NCBI GenBank assembly: GCA_051001455.1
Contig: JBPCNH010000035.1
Span: 1 to 62,169, forward strand
Origin: JBPCNH01 sp051001455
Lineage (GTDB): Bacteria > Actinomycetota > CADDZG01 > WHSQ01
DNA length: 62,169 bases
Direction: 5' to 3'
The translations under genes were made by a program, and so were the position numbers. This document shows positions 1 to 8,673 of the stretch, one piece after another. The notes beneath the pieces are model-generated. The model was given only the letters and a program-made list of their open reading frames with translations. It was not told the DNA's origin and did not search any database. The first letter of the stretch is position 1. Each line of letters begins with the position of its first letter.

Positions 1-216
1 GAGGTCGACGAACTCGAGCCCGAGTTGCTCGGCGAGGATCGCCACGAGGCCCGACTCGGTGACGAAACCCAGCTCGATCAGCACGCGCCCTACCGAGCGA
101 CCCCGCTGGGACGCCTGCAGGCGTGCTTCCGCCAACTGGTCCTCCGTTATCAGTCCCCGCGCCCGCAACAGCTCGTCGAGCTGTGACGCAGGTCGCAGGG
201 TTGAACTCACGCTCAT
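1..216 (-). CDS. pilB: Type IV pilus assembly ATPase, N-terminal part (PilB/GspE family), cut by the window edge
   Basis: Only the first 72 codons are present; the reading frame runs off the left edge. The ATG at 216 follows an AAAGGA Shine-Dalgarno. The visible residues match the N-terminal T2SSE_N/MshEN-like domain of pilus and type II secretion ATPases: a helix with the motif LDELLRARGLITEDQL, a second half-repeat SVGRVLIELGFVTESGLVAIL, then AEQLGLEFVDL, the usual lead-in to the next domain. The ATPase core is outside the window, so PilB rather than GspE is inferred from the upstream MglA/Roadblock-type genes. MshEN domains of this family can bind cyclic di-GMP; whether this one does cannot be told from the sequence. 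Confidence 0.8.
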   Translation of the reverse strand, partial: MSVSSTLRPASQLDELLRARGLITEDQLAEARLQASQRGRSVGRVLIELGFVTESGLVAILAEQLGLEFVDL

Positions 217-326
217 CGGGTCCTTTCGATACACGTGCGCGCTAGAACCGCACCTAGAACAAGTATCGGGCGTGGAGCCGTGGTCCTGTAGGCGTTACCG
301 GGGTGGAAAATGCCCCCAGTTGACGT
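217..326. other. Intergenic spacer upstream of pilB
   Basis: The 110 bases between the end of the proline-rich gene and the pilB start contain no ORF and no clear hairpin. A promoter for pilB could lie here, but I see no convincing -35/-10 pair. pilB may simply be transcribed with the upstream genes. Confidence 0.3.
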
Positions 327-668
327 CTATCGAGGCTCGTCGCCGCCCAGCAGGTTGCGAGTGAGGTATTCGAGTCGCTCCGCGTCGCGCTCCGGTACTT
401 CGAGCGGAGCCCTGCTCCCGTCGTCGAACACGAGCTGCACCCGAGGGCCCTCCCCAGTATCGGCGGGAGGCGGCGGAGGCGGCGGAGGCGGAGGTCGATG
501 CACGGCAGGTCCCTGCCGTGCGAGGGAAGGAAGCGGGGACGGGACCACCGGGGGCCGCTGCCATCCCGCAGCAGGGGGAGGCGGTGGTGGGGCTCCCCGT
601 CCGGGGCCTGGGACTGGATCCCGTTTGTCCCTAGCGTTTCGGCGTTTGAAGAAGCGAGGCAACCTCAC
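327..668 (-). CDS. Short poly-proline protein of unknown function
   Basis: Encodes 113 residues from a GTG that overlaps the stop of the upstream GTPase (GTGA, 4 bases), which implies translational coupling. The N-terminus is basic (RLPRFFKRRNARDKR). The middle holds two polyproline runs, seven and ten prolines long. The last ~35 residues form a small acidic domain with the segment VQLVFDDGSRAPLEVPERD. I do not recognise the C-terminal domain. The position between an MglA-like GTPase and pilB suggests a scaffold or adaptor in pilus control, which is inference. The overlap and composition make it more likely real than a shadow. Polyproline runs like these usually need EF-P for translation. Confidence 0.6.
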   Translation of the reverse strand: MRLPRFFKRRNARDKRDPVPGPGRGAPPPPPPAAGWQRPPVVPSPLPSLARQGPAVHRPPPPPPPPPPADTGEGPRVQLVFDDGSRAPLEVPERDAERLEYLTRNLLGGDEPR

Positions 669-1279
669 CCGATCGGAGCGTTCGCCCGCTCTAGGCGCTC
701 CATGACTTCGAGCAGGATCTTGAGCATCACCCGTTTGACGTCCTCTCGTTGGCGTGGGTCGCATGCCACCACGTGGACGGAATCCTCCACGTCAAGCGTG
801 GCTCTCACTCGGGCAAAGACCGAATCGTGGGGCTCGTCCACCTGGTCGAGGTGGGTGACCCCCACCACATAGGGGACGTCCGCGTACTCCCGAAAGGTTG
901 CGAGGATCGCTGCTCCTTCCTCCACCGAGCGCTGATCTCCGGCATGGACGAGGAGGATGAACCCGATCATCCCTTCGGAGAGGATCTCCCACATCACTTC
1001 GAAACGACGCTGACCGGGGGTGCCGAAGAGATACAGGGACAGATCCGAGGCAAAGGTCAGACGACCGAAATCCATAGCTACCGTCGTCCGATGCTTCACA
1101 GCGCGGGTCTCGTCACTGACGTCGCGGTCGGTGCCGACGATCGCCACCTCGCTGATGGTCTGGATCAAGGTCGTTTTCCCGGCCGCGAAAGGACCGGTGA
1201 TCACGATCTTGAGCGGCTTGGCTATCTGGCCTTGCCTAGTCGTTTGTTTGCGGATGATGCCCGCGCGCGCGGCCGTCAC
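665..1279 (-). CDS. MglA/CvnD-like small GTPase
   Basis: A 204-residue Ras-like GTP-binding protein. It shows a P-loop GPFAAGKTT at residues 29-37, a switch II region FGTPGQRRF in place of DxxGQ, and THLD as the guanine-specificity motif. The family includes MglA (polarity and pilus motility in Myxococcus) and the CvnD proteins of streptomycete conservons. The GTG start overlaps the DUF4388 stop by one base, and its own stop overlaps the next start, so it sits inside an operon with a Roadblock protein (the usual partner or GAP of such GTPases) and pilB. Likely role: a switch controlling pilus activity or placement. The family assignment is secure; the target is inferred. Confidence 0.85.
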   Translation of the reverse strand: MTAARAGIIRKQTTRQGQIAKPLKIVITGPFAAGKTTLIQTISEVAIVGTDRDVSDETRAVKHRTTVAMDFGRLTFASDLSLYLFGTPGQRRFEVMWEILSEGMIGFILLVHAGDQRSVEEGAAILATFREYADVPYVVGVTHLDQVDEPHDSVFARVRATLDVEDSVHVVACDPRQREDVKRVMLKILLEVMERLERANAPIG

Positions 1280-2871
1280 TAAAGGCCTTTGACACCATTT
1301 ATCAACCGGCCGATGAGACCTTTGTTGATCTGATCGTCGTCTTCGACCCGCTTGCGGGTGTCTTCGCCATTGCTCTCCGGCGTGGTCTTCGGAGCCTGGG
1401 AGCGACTCCGAGGACGGTCGTCGTCCGAGAAAAGACCGGCCAATTCCCTCACGGCCGCGGCACGATCGACGTGGCCTCCTGCCGGAGGTGCATCCGGGGA
1501 CCCGGGAGTTGCAGGGGAATTGCGAGGTTCGGGGGAGCTGGGCGCCGCTGGAGACTCAGGCGCGCTGGGAGCGGGCGGTTGCTGCGCAACCGTCTCATCG
1601 ATGCTGGGCTCAGGCGGCGGGATGTCCTGGGGCGTCGGGGATGCTTCCGGCGCGCCCGGTCCCGAGGGGGCAGGCGCTTCGAACAACTCGTTCAGGAAGG
1701 CATCGGCATCCTCGGGTGTGCGAGTGACGAGCTCGTCCGGACCCGGCTGATCGAATGAGTCGATGGGGACCTCGTTCGCGATCGCGGCGTCATCTTCGTT
1801 CGGGACGGCGGGGTCGGACTCCAGGTCGATCGCACTCAAGAGATCGGCAACCTCCGCAAGGGATGTCTCCTGGCCGGCGACGTCTTCTTCCGGCTCTGCT
1901 GGTACCGCGTGGAGCTCGAAGCTTTCCAGGATGCCCGGCTCGTCCTGATCGCTTCCAGGCTCATCCAGAACCAGCTCGGCCTCCGGGCTCGAATGTACGG
2001 ACTCGCTCTCGAGCTCGATCTCTAGCTCCGGCTCATCGACGAGCGACTCACCGGCGGGCTCCTGCGCGGGTTCTTCCTCGGTCCTCGGAAGCGGAGCCTG
2101 GGAGATCGATGGTTCGGATGCAGGAGCTTCGAGAGTTTCGGTCGCTTCGGCCTCTGTTGGATCAGTGCCCGCGTCCACCACCACGACGAGGCCGGCCGAG
2201 ACGAGTCCGTAGAGACCGCGGATCGCCGAGAAGTCATCGGTGCCGGTCAGGTCGGCGATCTCGCCCACCGTGCGGGATCCATTGACCAGAACGAACATCC
2301 GCCATTCCTCGGGCTGGATGTTGATCTCCGCCGCACCTTCAGGGGGTCTAGGAGCCATCGCCAGAACGGTTCTATTAGAGGGGATCTTTCGGTTGATGAC
2401 CTCGAGCTCGTCGAGACGCCGCGAGGCCTCCATGATCAGGTTCTCGACGCTGATGGCGATCGGCACCTCAACGTCTGCCACCACGCCCGACTGCCATTCG
2501 AAGGAGCCAGCCTCCCACCGCATCAGGTCGAAGACGGAATCTTCGATCTGTTGCCGCACCGCCCTCTGGAGTTGTTCGACGGTAACCGCGTTGTGGGCGA
2601 TCAGGATCTCGCCGACGCGCTGACCCGTCGATGCATTCTCATCGAGCGCCTTCATCAACGCGCTATCGGTGAGCGCGCCGGAACGGATCAATTTCTGACC
2701 TAGAGGCTCCCTGGCCAGACTTGATTCCGCGTAATAGACGTCTCCTTCACGGATGAAGACCGTTCCGTTGCCGGCGGAACGCTCGACTTCGAGCTGTCCA
2801 GTCTTCCTCGCCGTGTGCAGCATGCGGAAGACATCCGGCAACGTGAAGTCGTCGAGGGTTCCCTTCAGCAA
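1279..2871 (-). CDS. DUF4388 (PATAN-type) regulatory protein with a long acidic tail
   Basis: A 530-residue protein. Residues 1 to ~60 are a DUF4388/PATAN domain (starts MLKGTLDDFTLPDVFRML and includes FIREGDVYYAES). Residues ~60-130 carry paired half-repeats of the form LGQKLIRSGALT and VGEILIAHNAVT, resembling the MshEN repeats in the neighbouring PilB N-terminus. A further domain follows to ~235, then about 240 residues of Glu/Asp/Pro/Ser-rich, presumably disordered sequence ending in a short basic motif (GLIGRLINGVKGL). PATAN proteins are known in cyanobacteria to act on PilB, so control of pilus assembly is a reasonable inference here. It is followed without a gap by the GTPase gene. Confidence 0.8.
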   Translation of the reverse strand: MLKGTLDDFTLPDVFRMLHTARKTGQLEVERSAGNGTVFIREGDVYYAESSLAREPLGQKLIRSGALTDSALMKALDENASTGQRVGEILIAHNAVTVEQLQRAVRQQIEDSVFDLMRWEAGSFEWQSGVVADVEVPIAISVENLIMEASRRLDELEVINRKIPSNRTVLAMAPRPPEGAAEINIQPEEWRMFVLVNGSRTVGEIADLTGTDDFSAIRGLYGLVSAGLVVVVDAGTDPTEAEATETLEAPASEPSISQAPLPRTEEEPAQEPAGESLVDEPELEIELESESVHSSPEAELVLDEPGSDQDEPGILESFELHAVPAEPEEDVAGQETSLAEVADLLSAIDLESDPAVPNEDDAAIANEVPIDSFDQPGPDELVTRTPEDADAFLNELFEAPAPSGPGAPEASPTPQDIPPPEPSIDETVAQQPPAPSAPESPAAPSSPEPRNSPATPGSPDAPPAGGHVDRAAAVRELAGLFSDDDRPRSRSQAPKTTPESNGEDTRKRVEDDDQINKGLIGRLINGVKGL

Positions 2872-2919
2872 GTTGCTCTCCCTTTGGTCAAACGTCTGAG
2901 GTCGCCGATGGTGCCTGCT

Positions 2920-3426
2920 CTACTCCCAGGCAGAAACCGACGGCTGCACGACTTCTGCAGCGGGGATCGGCTCCGGTGCACGAACCGGGTGTTGTTCTGC
3001 CTGATATGGATCGTTCGCGATTCCCACCGGTGGCGGAGGCTCACTAACGGATCCGTCTTCCAGCATCACGCTCTTCACCCTCTCGGCAGAGCGGCGCATC
3101 TCGTAAAGGACCAGCCCGATCTTCGATCCCTTGGACACGACACCGACGAGAACTGCATCGGGGCCGGCCGACATGAGGATCACATGACCGTTCTCACCCT
3201 CGACGAAGACCTGTGCGAGGGAGCCCTTACCGAGACCTTCAGCAGCTCGATCGCCGAGGGTCAGAAGGGCGGCGCTCATCGCGGCCAGGCGGTCTTCCTG
3301 AACATGGGAAGGAAGTGCGGAAGCCATCGGGAGCCCGTCCGAGCTCACGACGGCGGACGCCTCTATCTCGGGCGATGCCTCGAGGAGCGCGTCCAACGCT
3401 TGCGCCAACTTGTCTGCTTTGCTCAT
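2920..3426 (-). CDS. Roadblock/LC7 domain protein (MglB-like)
   Basis: 168 residues from the ATG at 3426, chosen over a GTG 21 bases upstream because GAGGAGG lies about nine bases before it. Residues ~10-115 form a Roadblock/LC7 fold (SAVVSSDGLPMASALP, then GHVILMSAGPDAVLVGVV), followed by a Pro-rich tail. Such proteins dimerise and regulate or recruit Ras-like GTPases (MglB with MglA, CvnB with CvnD). It is the first gene of the module that continues with DUF4388, GTPase, proline-rich protein and pilB. The 145 bases upstream, after aroE, hold no gene and may contain the module's promoter. Confidence 0.85.
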   Translation of the reverse strand: MSKADKLAQALDALLEASPEIEASAVVSSDGLPMASALPSHVQEDRLAAMSAALLTLGDRAAEGLGKGSLAQVFVEGENGHVILMSAGPDAVLVGVVSKGSKIGLVLYEMRRSAERVKSVMLEDGSVSEPPPPVGIANDPYQAEQHPVRAPEPIPAAEVVQPSVSAWE

Positions 3427-3571
3427 GCCCCGTACCTCCTCAGCCACTTACGGACGTTACCCAGAACCTCGAGATGTCTCCCTCATTCTCTGTCGGCAGA
3501 CCGAAGCCCCTAGTTAAGCCACAGTACGGGAGATATCCAAAGTTGCCAAAGTCCGTTTTGTCCGGAATCTT

Positions 3572-4423
3572 TCAGCGGCGGAGGTGGCGTCCGCCCAAGG
3601 CGTGGATCGCCGCGGCAGACATCGCGTCCAGGGGCGGGTCTTGACCGGTCCAGATGCGAAAGGCGGCGGCTCCTTGATGGACGAGCATGCCGACCCCTCC
3701 CCACGCATCCGCTCCCCCGGCTTTAGCGGCCTGAACCAGCGGCGTATGAGGGGGGTCGTAGACGAGGTCCACCACCACCTGACCGGCTCGGAAGTCGTCT
3801 GCTTCCAACGGAGCGCCTTCTCCACCGGTACCGAGGGGCGTCGCGTTGACGACGACATCTACCCGAGCCGCCGCGCGTGAAGCGTCGCCCCATGGGTGGA
3901 CGGAGACCTTCGCACTGACGCGTTTCAAGCCCTCGGCGCGCTCCGGATCACGTGCGTACACGGCGATGGCGGTCACACCGAGGTCGTCGAGAGCCTTCAC
4001 CGCAGCGCGCGCCGCTCCCCCGGCACCAAGGACCGCCGCCGATCTCCCGTCGCCGGTGAAGCCGACGTCCCCCAGCAGGAACTCCCGCAATCCATCGACA
4101 TCGGTGTTGTGTCCGATCAACCGGCCGCCGAGCTCCTGGATCGTGTTCACGGCCCCAACCGCTTCGGCATCGCCGGAGAGATCGTCGAGATACTCGATGA
4201 CGGTCTCCTTATGCGGCATCGTGACGTTGGCCCCTCGCGCACCGAGCGCCCGCAACCCATCGACCGCTCGGCCCAGCGCCTCGGGAGCTACCGGCCACAC
4301 CAGATAGATCCAATCGAGTCCCGTTCGGCGGAACGCGGCAGCATGTATCGCCGGGGAGAGGGTGTGCTCGAGCGGCCACCCAAGGATGCCTACGAAGCTC
4401 GGTCCGGTTCGCCTGCTCAACAC
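3572..4423 (-). CDS. aroE: Shikimate dehydrogenase
   Basis: NADP-dependent reduction of 3-dehydroshikimate to shikimate in aromatic amino acid synthesis. Visible motifs: the substrate-binding segment LSPAIHAAAF, the catalytic lysine in NVTMPHKE, NTDVDG, and a Rossmann loop VLGAGGAARA. The frame is open further upstream, but the GTG at 4423 gives 283 residues, normal for the family, and overlaps the end of mltG by seven bases; a TTG at 4420 is the alternative. The order alaS-ruvX-mltG-aroE is common in Actinomycetota. Confidence 0.92.
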   Translation of the reverse strand: MLSRRTGPSFVGILGWPLEHTLSPAIHAAAFRRTGLDWIYLVWPVAPEALGRAVDGLRALGARGANVTMPHKETVIEYLDDLSGDAEAVGAVNTIQELGGRLIGHNTDVDGLREFLLGDVGFTGDGRSAAVLGAGGAARAAVKALDDLGVTAIAVYARDPERAEGLKRVSAKVSVHPWGDASRAAARVDVVVNATPLGTGGEGAPLEADDFRAGQVVVDLVYDPPHTPLVQAAKAGGADAWGGVGMLVHQGAAAFRIWTGQDPPLDAMSAAAIHALGGRHLRR

Positions 4424-5454
4424 TCGAGCCGTTGGAAGGCGGCCTTGTCCTGGAGGAACTCGGAGTTCGTCACGCTGAAGGCGTGGTTGCCGTCGCAATC
4501 GGCAAGCACGTAGTAGATCCAGTCGCCGTCCGCAGGGTCGGCCGCGGCTTCTAGCGACTCGGCCCCCGGCGCGCCGATCGGAGTAGGAGGCAACCCGCTT
4601 CGTGTCCGCAGGTTGTAAGGCGAATCCGTCTGCAGTATGGACTGCGTGAGAGACGCGTTGCGATCTTTCAGCTCGTAGAGGTACGTCGCATCGATACCGA
4701 GAGCGATGCCTTGGCTCAAGCGATTCCAGATAACCCTCGCGACCATCGGCCGCTCCTCGTCGACGCGCGTTTCCGCCTCGATCATGGAAGCGATGATGAT
4801 CACGTCGTATTCGGAAAGGTTGGCTTCTTTCGCACGCGATAGATCGAGTTGTTCGACCTGCTCCACCATCTGATCGGCAAGTTTCTGACCGAGACGGCGT
4901 TCGTTCTCGCTCTTAGCGACCTGATATGTCGAGGGGAAGAGCAGACCCTCCATGCTGTCGATGTCATCCGGCTTAAGTGGCGAATCGATCTTGCCGTTAC
5001 CCAGCAGCTTCAGGAAGCGGTCGCCTGACAGGTCCGTCGCCGCCTCGATCTTCGCGGCGAATTCGGTGAGCCACAAGCCTTCTTGAAAAGTGACGACGTC
5101 AAATTCCTCGCCCGCGGGCCCCTGTTCGAGCAAGGCCCGAAGAGCATCACGAGGAGTCAGGCCCTGGCGGAGCTGATAGTCGCCCGCCTGGATCCCATCG
5201 GCTCCCCCTTCTAGATAGGTGGCGATCTTCCATCCGAGCGTCGAGTCGATGATCCCCTCAGCGAGGAGGATCTCTCCGACCTGAGCCGCATTCGTGCCCT
5301 TCGGGATCGTCACCGCCACCACGTCGCCGGGCGCGCTGGTCCCGTATACGCCGATCGATCGAAGGTAGAGGTAACCACCGAGAGCTGCCCCGCCGAAGAA
5401 GAAGGCGAAGATCAACAGGACCACCACCAATCTGCCTTTGCGAGTCAGGCTCAT
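4417..5454 (-). CDS. mltG: Endolytic murein transglycosylase MltG
   Basis: A 345-residue membrane-anchored YceG-like protein that cleaves nascent glycan strands and terminates peptidoglycan polymerisation. A single N-terminal transmembrane helix (residues ~8-30) precedes the periplasm-facing domain. The catalytic glutamate lies in the conserved stretch ASMIEAETRVDEERP, followed by WNRLSQGIALGIDATYLYEL and the later SPYNLRTRSGLPPTPI. The start overlaps the ruvX stop (ATGA). It is close to the usual length. Confidence 0.93.
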   Translation of the reverse strand: MSLTRKGRLVVVLLIFAFFFGGAALGGYLYLRSIGVYGTSAPGDVVAVTIPKGTNAAQVGEILLAEGIIDSTLGWKIATYLEGGADGIQAGDYQLRQGLTPRDALRALLEQGPAGEEFDVVTFQEGLWLTEFAAKIEAATDLSGDRFLKLLGNGKIDSPLKPDDIDSMEGLLFPSTYQVAKSENERRLGQKLADQMVEQVEQLDLSRAKEANLSEYDVIIIASMIEAETRVDEERPMVARVIWNRLSQGIALGIDATYLYELKDRNASLTQSILQTDSPYNLRTRSGLPPTPIGAPGAESLEAAADPADGDWIYYVLADCDGNHAFSVTNSEFLQDKAAFQRLEC

Positions 5455-5855
5455 GCGCGCGAGTCCAAGAAGCCTTGCAGCATCACCTGTGCTGCGACCG
5501 CGTCGCGTATCTCCTTCCGTCGCCCGGCAGAAGCGCCCGAGTCTTTCAGGGCCCGCTCCGCGATCACCGTCGTCATCCTCTCGTCGTAAACGTCTACGTC
5601 TATCTCGACGGCAGATCGCAGGCCGACGACAAAGGTCTTGTGAGCGTCCATGGCGGGCCCTTCGCCGCCGGCTAACGTTACGGGACGACCGACGACGATC
5701 CCCGTCACACCGAGCTCCGCCACGAGCTCCTTTATCCGTGCCATCGGGTCTGTGGTTCTGGTGTCTACGACCTCGAGTGGACGGGCGAAACGCGTCTCGA
5801 GATCGGCGACGGCAAGACCGACCCGCCTCTCTCCGGGATCGACACCAAGGATCAT
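5451..5855 (-). CDS. ruvX: Putative pre-16S rRNA nuclease (YqgF/RuvX)
   Basis: 134 residues with an RNase H-like fold: the N-terminal GVDPGERRVGLAVAD strand-turn-strand carries the first acidic residue, followed by GIVVGRPVTLAGG and a C-terminal acidic helix. YqgF proteins mature the 5' end of 16S rRNA; the name RuvX reflects an older Holliday-resolvase proposal. The start abuts the alaS stop, and the stop overlaps mltG. Confidence 0.9.
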   Translation of the reverse strand: MILGVDPGERRVGLAVADLETRFARPLEVVDTRTTDPMARIKELVAELGVTGIVVGRPVTLAGGEGPAMDAHKTFVVGLRSAVEIDVDVYDERMTTVIAERALKDSGASAGRRKEIRDAVAAQVMLQGFLDSRA

Positions 5856-8489
5856 CTAAGTCACCGCGGCCCGCGCCGCCGCCGCGGCTGCAGCGAGGGC
5901 TCGGTCGAGAGCCTCTTTGTTCGGTCCGCCGGAGATGGCGAGCTCTGGTTTCCCACCGCCGCCACCGCCCAACACCGCGGCGCCGGCCGCGATGACGTCC
6001 CGGGCGGTGATGCCGCGCTCGACGAGATCTTTGGTCACCCCGACGACGATGTTCGCGTTCGATTCACCCACCGTTCCGAGTATCACCACGCCACTGCCGA
6101 GGGTCCCACGCAACTTCTGGGCGAGCGAACGCAGCTGATCGACCGATGCATCGCGGCGGGCAACCACCAGCCGGGAGCCTCCGAGATCCTCCGCGTCCGA
6201 CGCGAGCTGCCTGGCGTCTCCTTCAGCCGACCGGCGATCGCTCTCGGCTATGCGCTTCTCCATCTCCTTGTGGGTGACCAGCAGCCGTTCGATGCGCTCG
6301 GCTACCTCGTCGGGGTTCGTCTTCAGCAGATCCGCGGCGCGCTCGAGCACCTTGACCCGGTTCTGCAGGTGAGTGACGCCTTCGTCCCCTACCAAGGCTT
6401 CTATCCGGCGCAGGTTGGCGCCGACGGATCCCTCACCGGTCACGACCACTACCCCGATCTGACTGGTGTGGGGTACGTGGGTCCCGCCGCAGAGCTCCTT
6501 GGAGTACTCGCCTACCTCCACCACGCGCACGACGTCCCCGTACTTCTCTCCGAAGATCGCCATGGCCCCGAGAGACTTCGCATAGTCGTAGCTGGTCTCG
6601 AAGGCGCGCACGGGATCGTCATCCCCCGTGCGCCGTTGAAGCTCATCGGAGAGTTCTTCGATGCCGTCCCCGAGTGCTTCGAAGTGATTGAAGTCGAACC
6701 GCAACCGCCCGGGCTCGACGAGAGAACCCGCTTGCTTGGCGTGCTCCCCGAGGCGATCGCGCAGGATCCAGTGAAGGACGTGCGTCGCGGTGTGTGCTCT
6801 CTCGGTGCCGCGTCGCCGCACACCGTCCACGGCTGCCTCGACGCTATCGCCAACCTTCAACTCGCCTGCCGTGACGGTGACGCGGTGCCCGAACAGGCCC
6901 GGGAGGAGACGGGTCGTATCCAGCACCTGCGCGCTGCCGGACCCGGAGGTGAGCGTTCCCCGGTCTCCCACCTGGCCACCGCCGGCTGCATAGAAGACGG
7001 TTCGATCCAAGATGACCTGCACCTCATCCCCGGTCGCCGCCACCGGCACACCCCTGTCACCGTCGAGAAGGGCGACCACCTCGGCCGAGGTGGTCGGGTG
7101 CTCGTAACCGATGAAGTCGGTGACGCCGTGGTCCTCGAGGATCCCGGCAAGGCTCGTTCCCGTGGTCCCAGACTTCGCTCCGGTCTTTGCCGCCCGGGCT
7201 CTGGTGCGTTGCTCGCTCATGAAGACTTCGAACGATCCGGTATCGACAGAGAGGCCGGACTCTTGGGCGATCTCGGTCGTGAGGTCGATCGGGAACCCGA
7301 AGGTGTCGTGCAGCTTGAAGGCGATGTCGCCGGGGATGCCGGCGCCCAGGTCCCGGGCCCGGACGATCTCGTCGTCGAGGATCCCGAGCCCTTGCTTGAG
7401 GGTCGTGGCGAAGCGTTCTTCCTCTCTATCCGCCACGTCTTCGATGAAGGAGCGTTTCTCGACGATCTCCGGATAGGCGTCCCCCATGAGGTCTACACAG
7501 CGGCCGACGAGTCGCCGGAGTATCGGTTCGTCGTGGCCGATCAAACGAGAATGCCGCACCGCACGGCGCATGATCCGGCGGAGCACGTATCCACGCTCCT
7601 CGTTCGAGGGCAAGACGCCGTCGCCGATAGCGAAGGTCGTCGACCGGCCGTGATCGGCCAGGACCCTCAGCCCGAAGTCGGTGCGTTCATCGCGGCCGTA
7701 AGGCTTGCCGGTGACCTCTGCGGCGCAGTCGATCATCCCCGCGAGAACATCCGACTCGAAGACCGTGGGCTTGTCCTGAAGCAACATGGCGATCCGCTCG
7801 AGACCCGCTCCTGTGTCGATGTTCTTCTTCGGAAGCTCGCCGATCTCATCCAGATCGTCGTTGCACTCGTTCTGCATGAAGACGAGGTTCCAGAACTCGA
7901 GGTAGCGCTCGTCGTTATCGAGCGGACCGCGAGCGGACTCCGCGCCCCAACCCTCGCCGCGGTCGTAGTGGAGCTCGGAGCACGGACCGCAGGGGCCGGC
8001 GACCCCCATGCTCCAGTAGTTGTCCTTCTTGCCCAATCGCAGGATGCGAGATTCGGGGACCCCTACATGATCGCGCCAGATGTCGTAAGCCTCGTCGTCT
8101 GTCTCATAGACGCTCGCCCAGAGGCGCTCGGGTTCCATCCCCCATCCCTCCGTAGCGAGCTCCCACGACCACTTGCAGATGGCTTCCTTGAAGTAGTCGC
8201 CGAACGAGAAGTTCCCGAGCATCTCGAAGAAAGTGAGATGGCGGGTCGTCTTGCCGACCTCTTCGAGGTCGTTGTGTTTACCTCCGGCGCGGATGCATTT
8301 CTGTGACGTGACGGCGCGATCGTACGGAGGTGTCTGCTCCCCCTGGAAATAGGGCTTGAACTGGTTCATCCCGGCGTTAGTGAAGAGCAGGGTGGGGTCG
8401 TTCGGGACCAGGGAAGCGGAGGGGACGTGTTGGTGCCCGCGCTCGGTGAAGAACGCGATGAAGCTATCCCTGATCTTGCCGGTTTCCAC
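5856..8489 (-). CDS. alaS: Alanyl-tRNA synthetase
   Basis: 877 residues, full length for a bacterial AlaRS. The order is: class II catalytic core (FTNAGMNQFKPYF near the N-terminus), tRNA-recognition domain, editing domain with the zinc-binding HTATHVLHW and CGGTHVPHTS motifs, and a C-terminal coiled coil plus C-Ala domain ending in an alanine run. It starts with GTG at 8489 after AGGTCGAG. It charges tRNA-Ala and clears Ser- and Gly-mischarged tRNA. Head of the segment alaS-ruvX-mltG-aroE. Confidence 0.97.
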   Translation of the reverse strand: METGKIRDSFIAFFTERGHQHVPSASLVPNDPTLLFTNAGMNQFKPYFQGEQTPPYDRAVTSQKCIRAGGKHNDLEEVGKTTRHLTFFEMLGNFSFGDYFKEAICKWSWELATEGWGMEPERLWASVYETDDEAYDIWRDHVGVPESRILRLGKKDNYWSMGVAGPCGPCSELHYDRGEGWGAESARGPLDNDERYLEFWNLVFMQNECNDDLDEIGELPKKNIDTGAGLERIAMLLQDKPTVFESDVLAGMIDCAAEVTGKPYGRDERTDFGLRVLADHGRSTTFAIGDGVLPSNEERGYVLRRIMRRAVRHSRLIGHDEPILRRLVGRCVDLMGDAYPEIVEKRSFIEDVADREEERFATTLKQGLGILDDEIVRARDLGAGIPGDIAFKLHDTFGFPIDLTTEIAQESGLSVDTGSFEVFMSEQRTRARAAKTGAKSGTTGTSLAGILEDHGVTDFIGYEHPTTSAEVVALLDGDRGVPVAATGDEVQVILDRTVFYAAGGGQVGDRGTLTSGSGSAQVLDTTRLLPGLFGHRVTVTAGELKVGDSVEAAVDGVRRRGTERAHTATHVLHWILRDRLGEHAKQAGSLVEPGRLRFDFNHFEALGDGIEELSDELQRRTGDDDPVRAFETSYDYAKSLGAMAIFGEKYGDVVRVVEVGEYSKELCGGTHVPHTSQIGVVVVTGEGSVGANLRRIEALVGDEGVTHLQNRVKVLERAADLLKTNPDEVAERIERLLVTHKEMEKRIAESDRRSAEGDARQLASDAEDLGGSRLVVARRDASVDQLRSLAQKLRGTLGSGVVILGTVGESNANIVVGVTKDLVERGITARDVIAAGAAVLGGGGGGKPELAISGGPNKEALDRALAAAAAAARAAVT

Positions 8490-8499
8490 GCCGCTCGAC

Positions 8500-8664
8500 C
8501 TACCTGCTCGGCTGCTTCTTCTCGAGCCTCTCGTTGACCTGGTCGAGGAGCGAGCCGGTGAGCGCGCCAGGCCTCATGCGGGCTGCCATCTTGCCGAGCC
8601 GCTTGTCCAGCTCGAGAGCTCCTACAGCGCCTGCCACTACGAGCAACGCCCCTTTGACGATCAT
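8500..8664 (-). CDS. Small membrane protein between rarA and alaS (DUF6167-like)
   Basis: A 54-residue ORF starting at the ATG at 8664. It has one hydrophobic N-terminal segment (GALLVVAGAVGAL) followed by a charged helix (LDKRLGKMAARMRPG and a KK-rich tail). Streptomycetes carry a similar short protein (DUF6167) directly upstream of alaS, which supports it being real. Function unknown. It sits 9 bases downstream of rarA and 10 bases upstream of alaS, so it is co-transcribed. Confidence 0.6.
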   Translation of the reverse strand: MIVKGALLVVAGAVGALELDKRLGKMAARMRPGALTGSLLDQVNERLEKKQPSR

Positions 8665-8673
8665 CGACCGAGC

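Noticed and set aside
6270..8306. 678-codon plus-strand open frame across alaS
   Set aside because: It is antisense to a complete, motif-rich alanyl-tRNA synthetase; high GC gives long mirror frames. No ribosome site and no recognisable domain.
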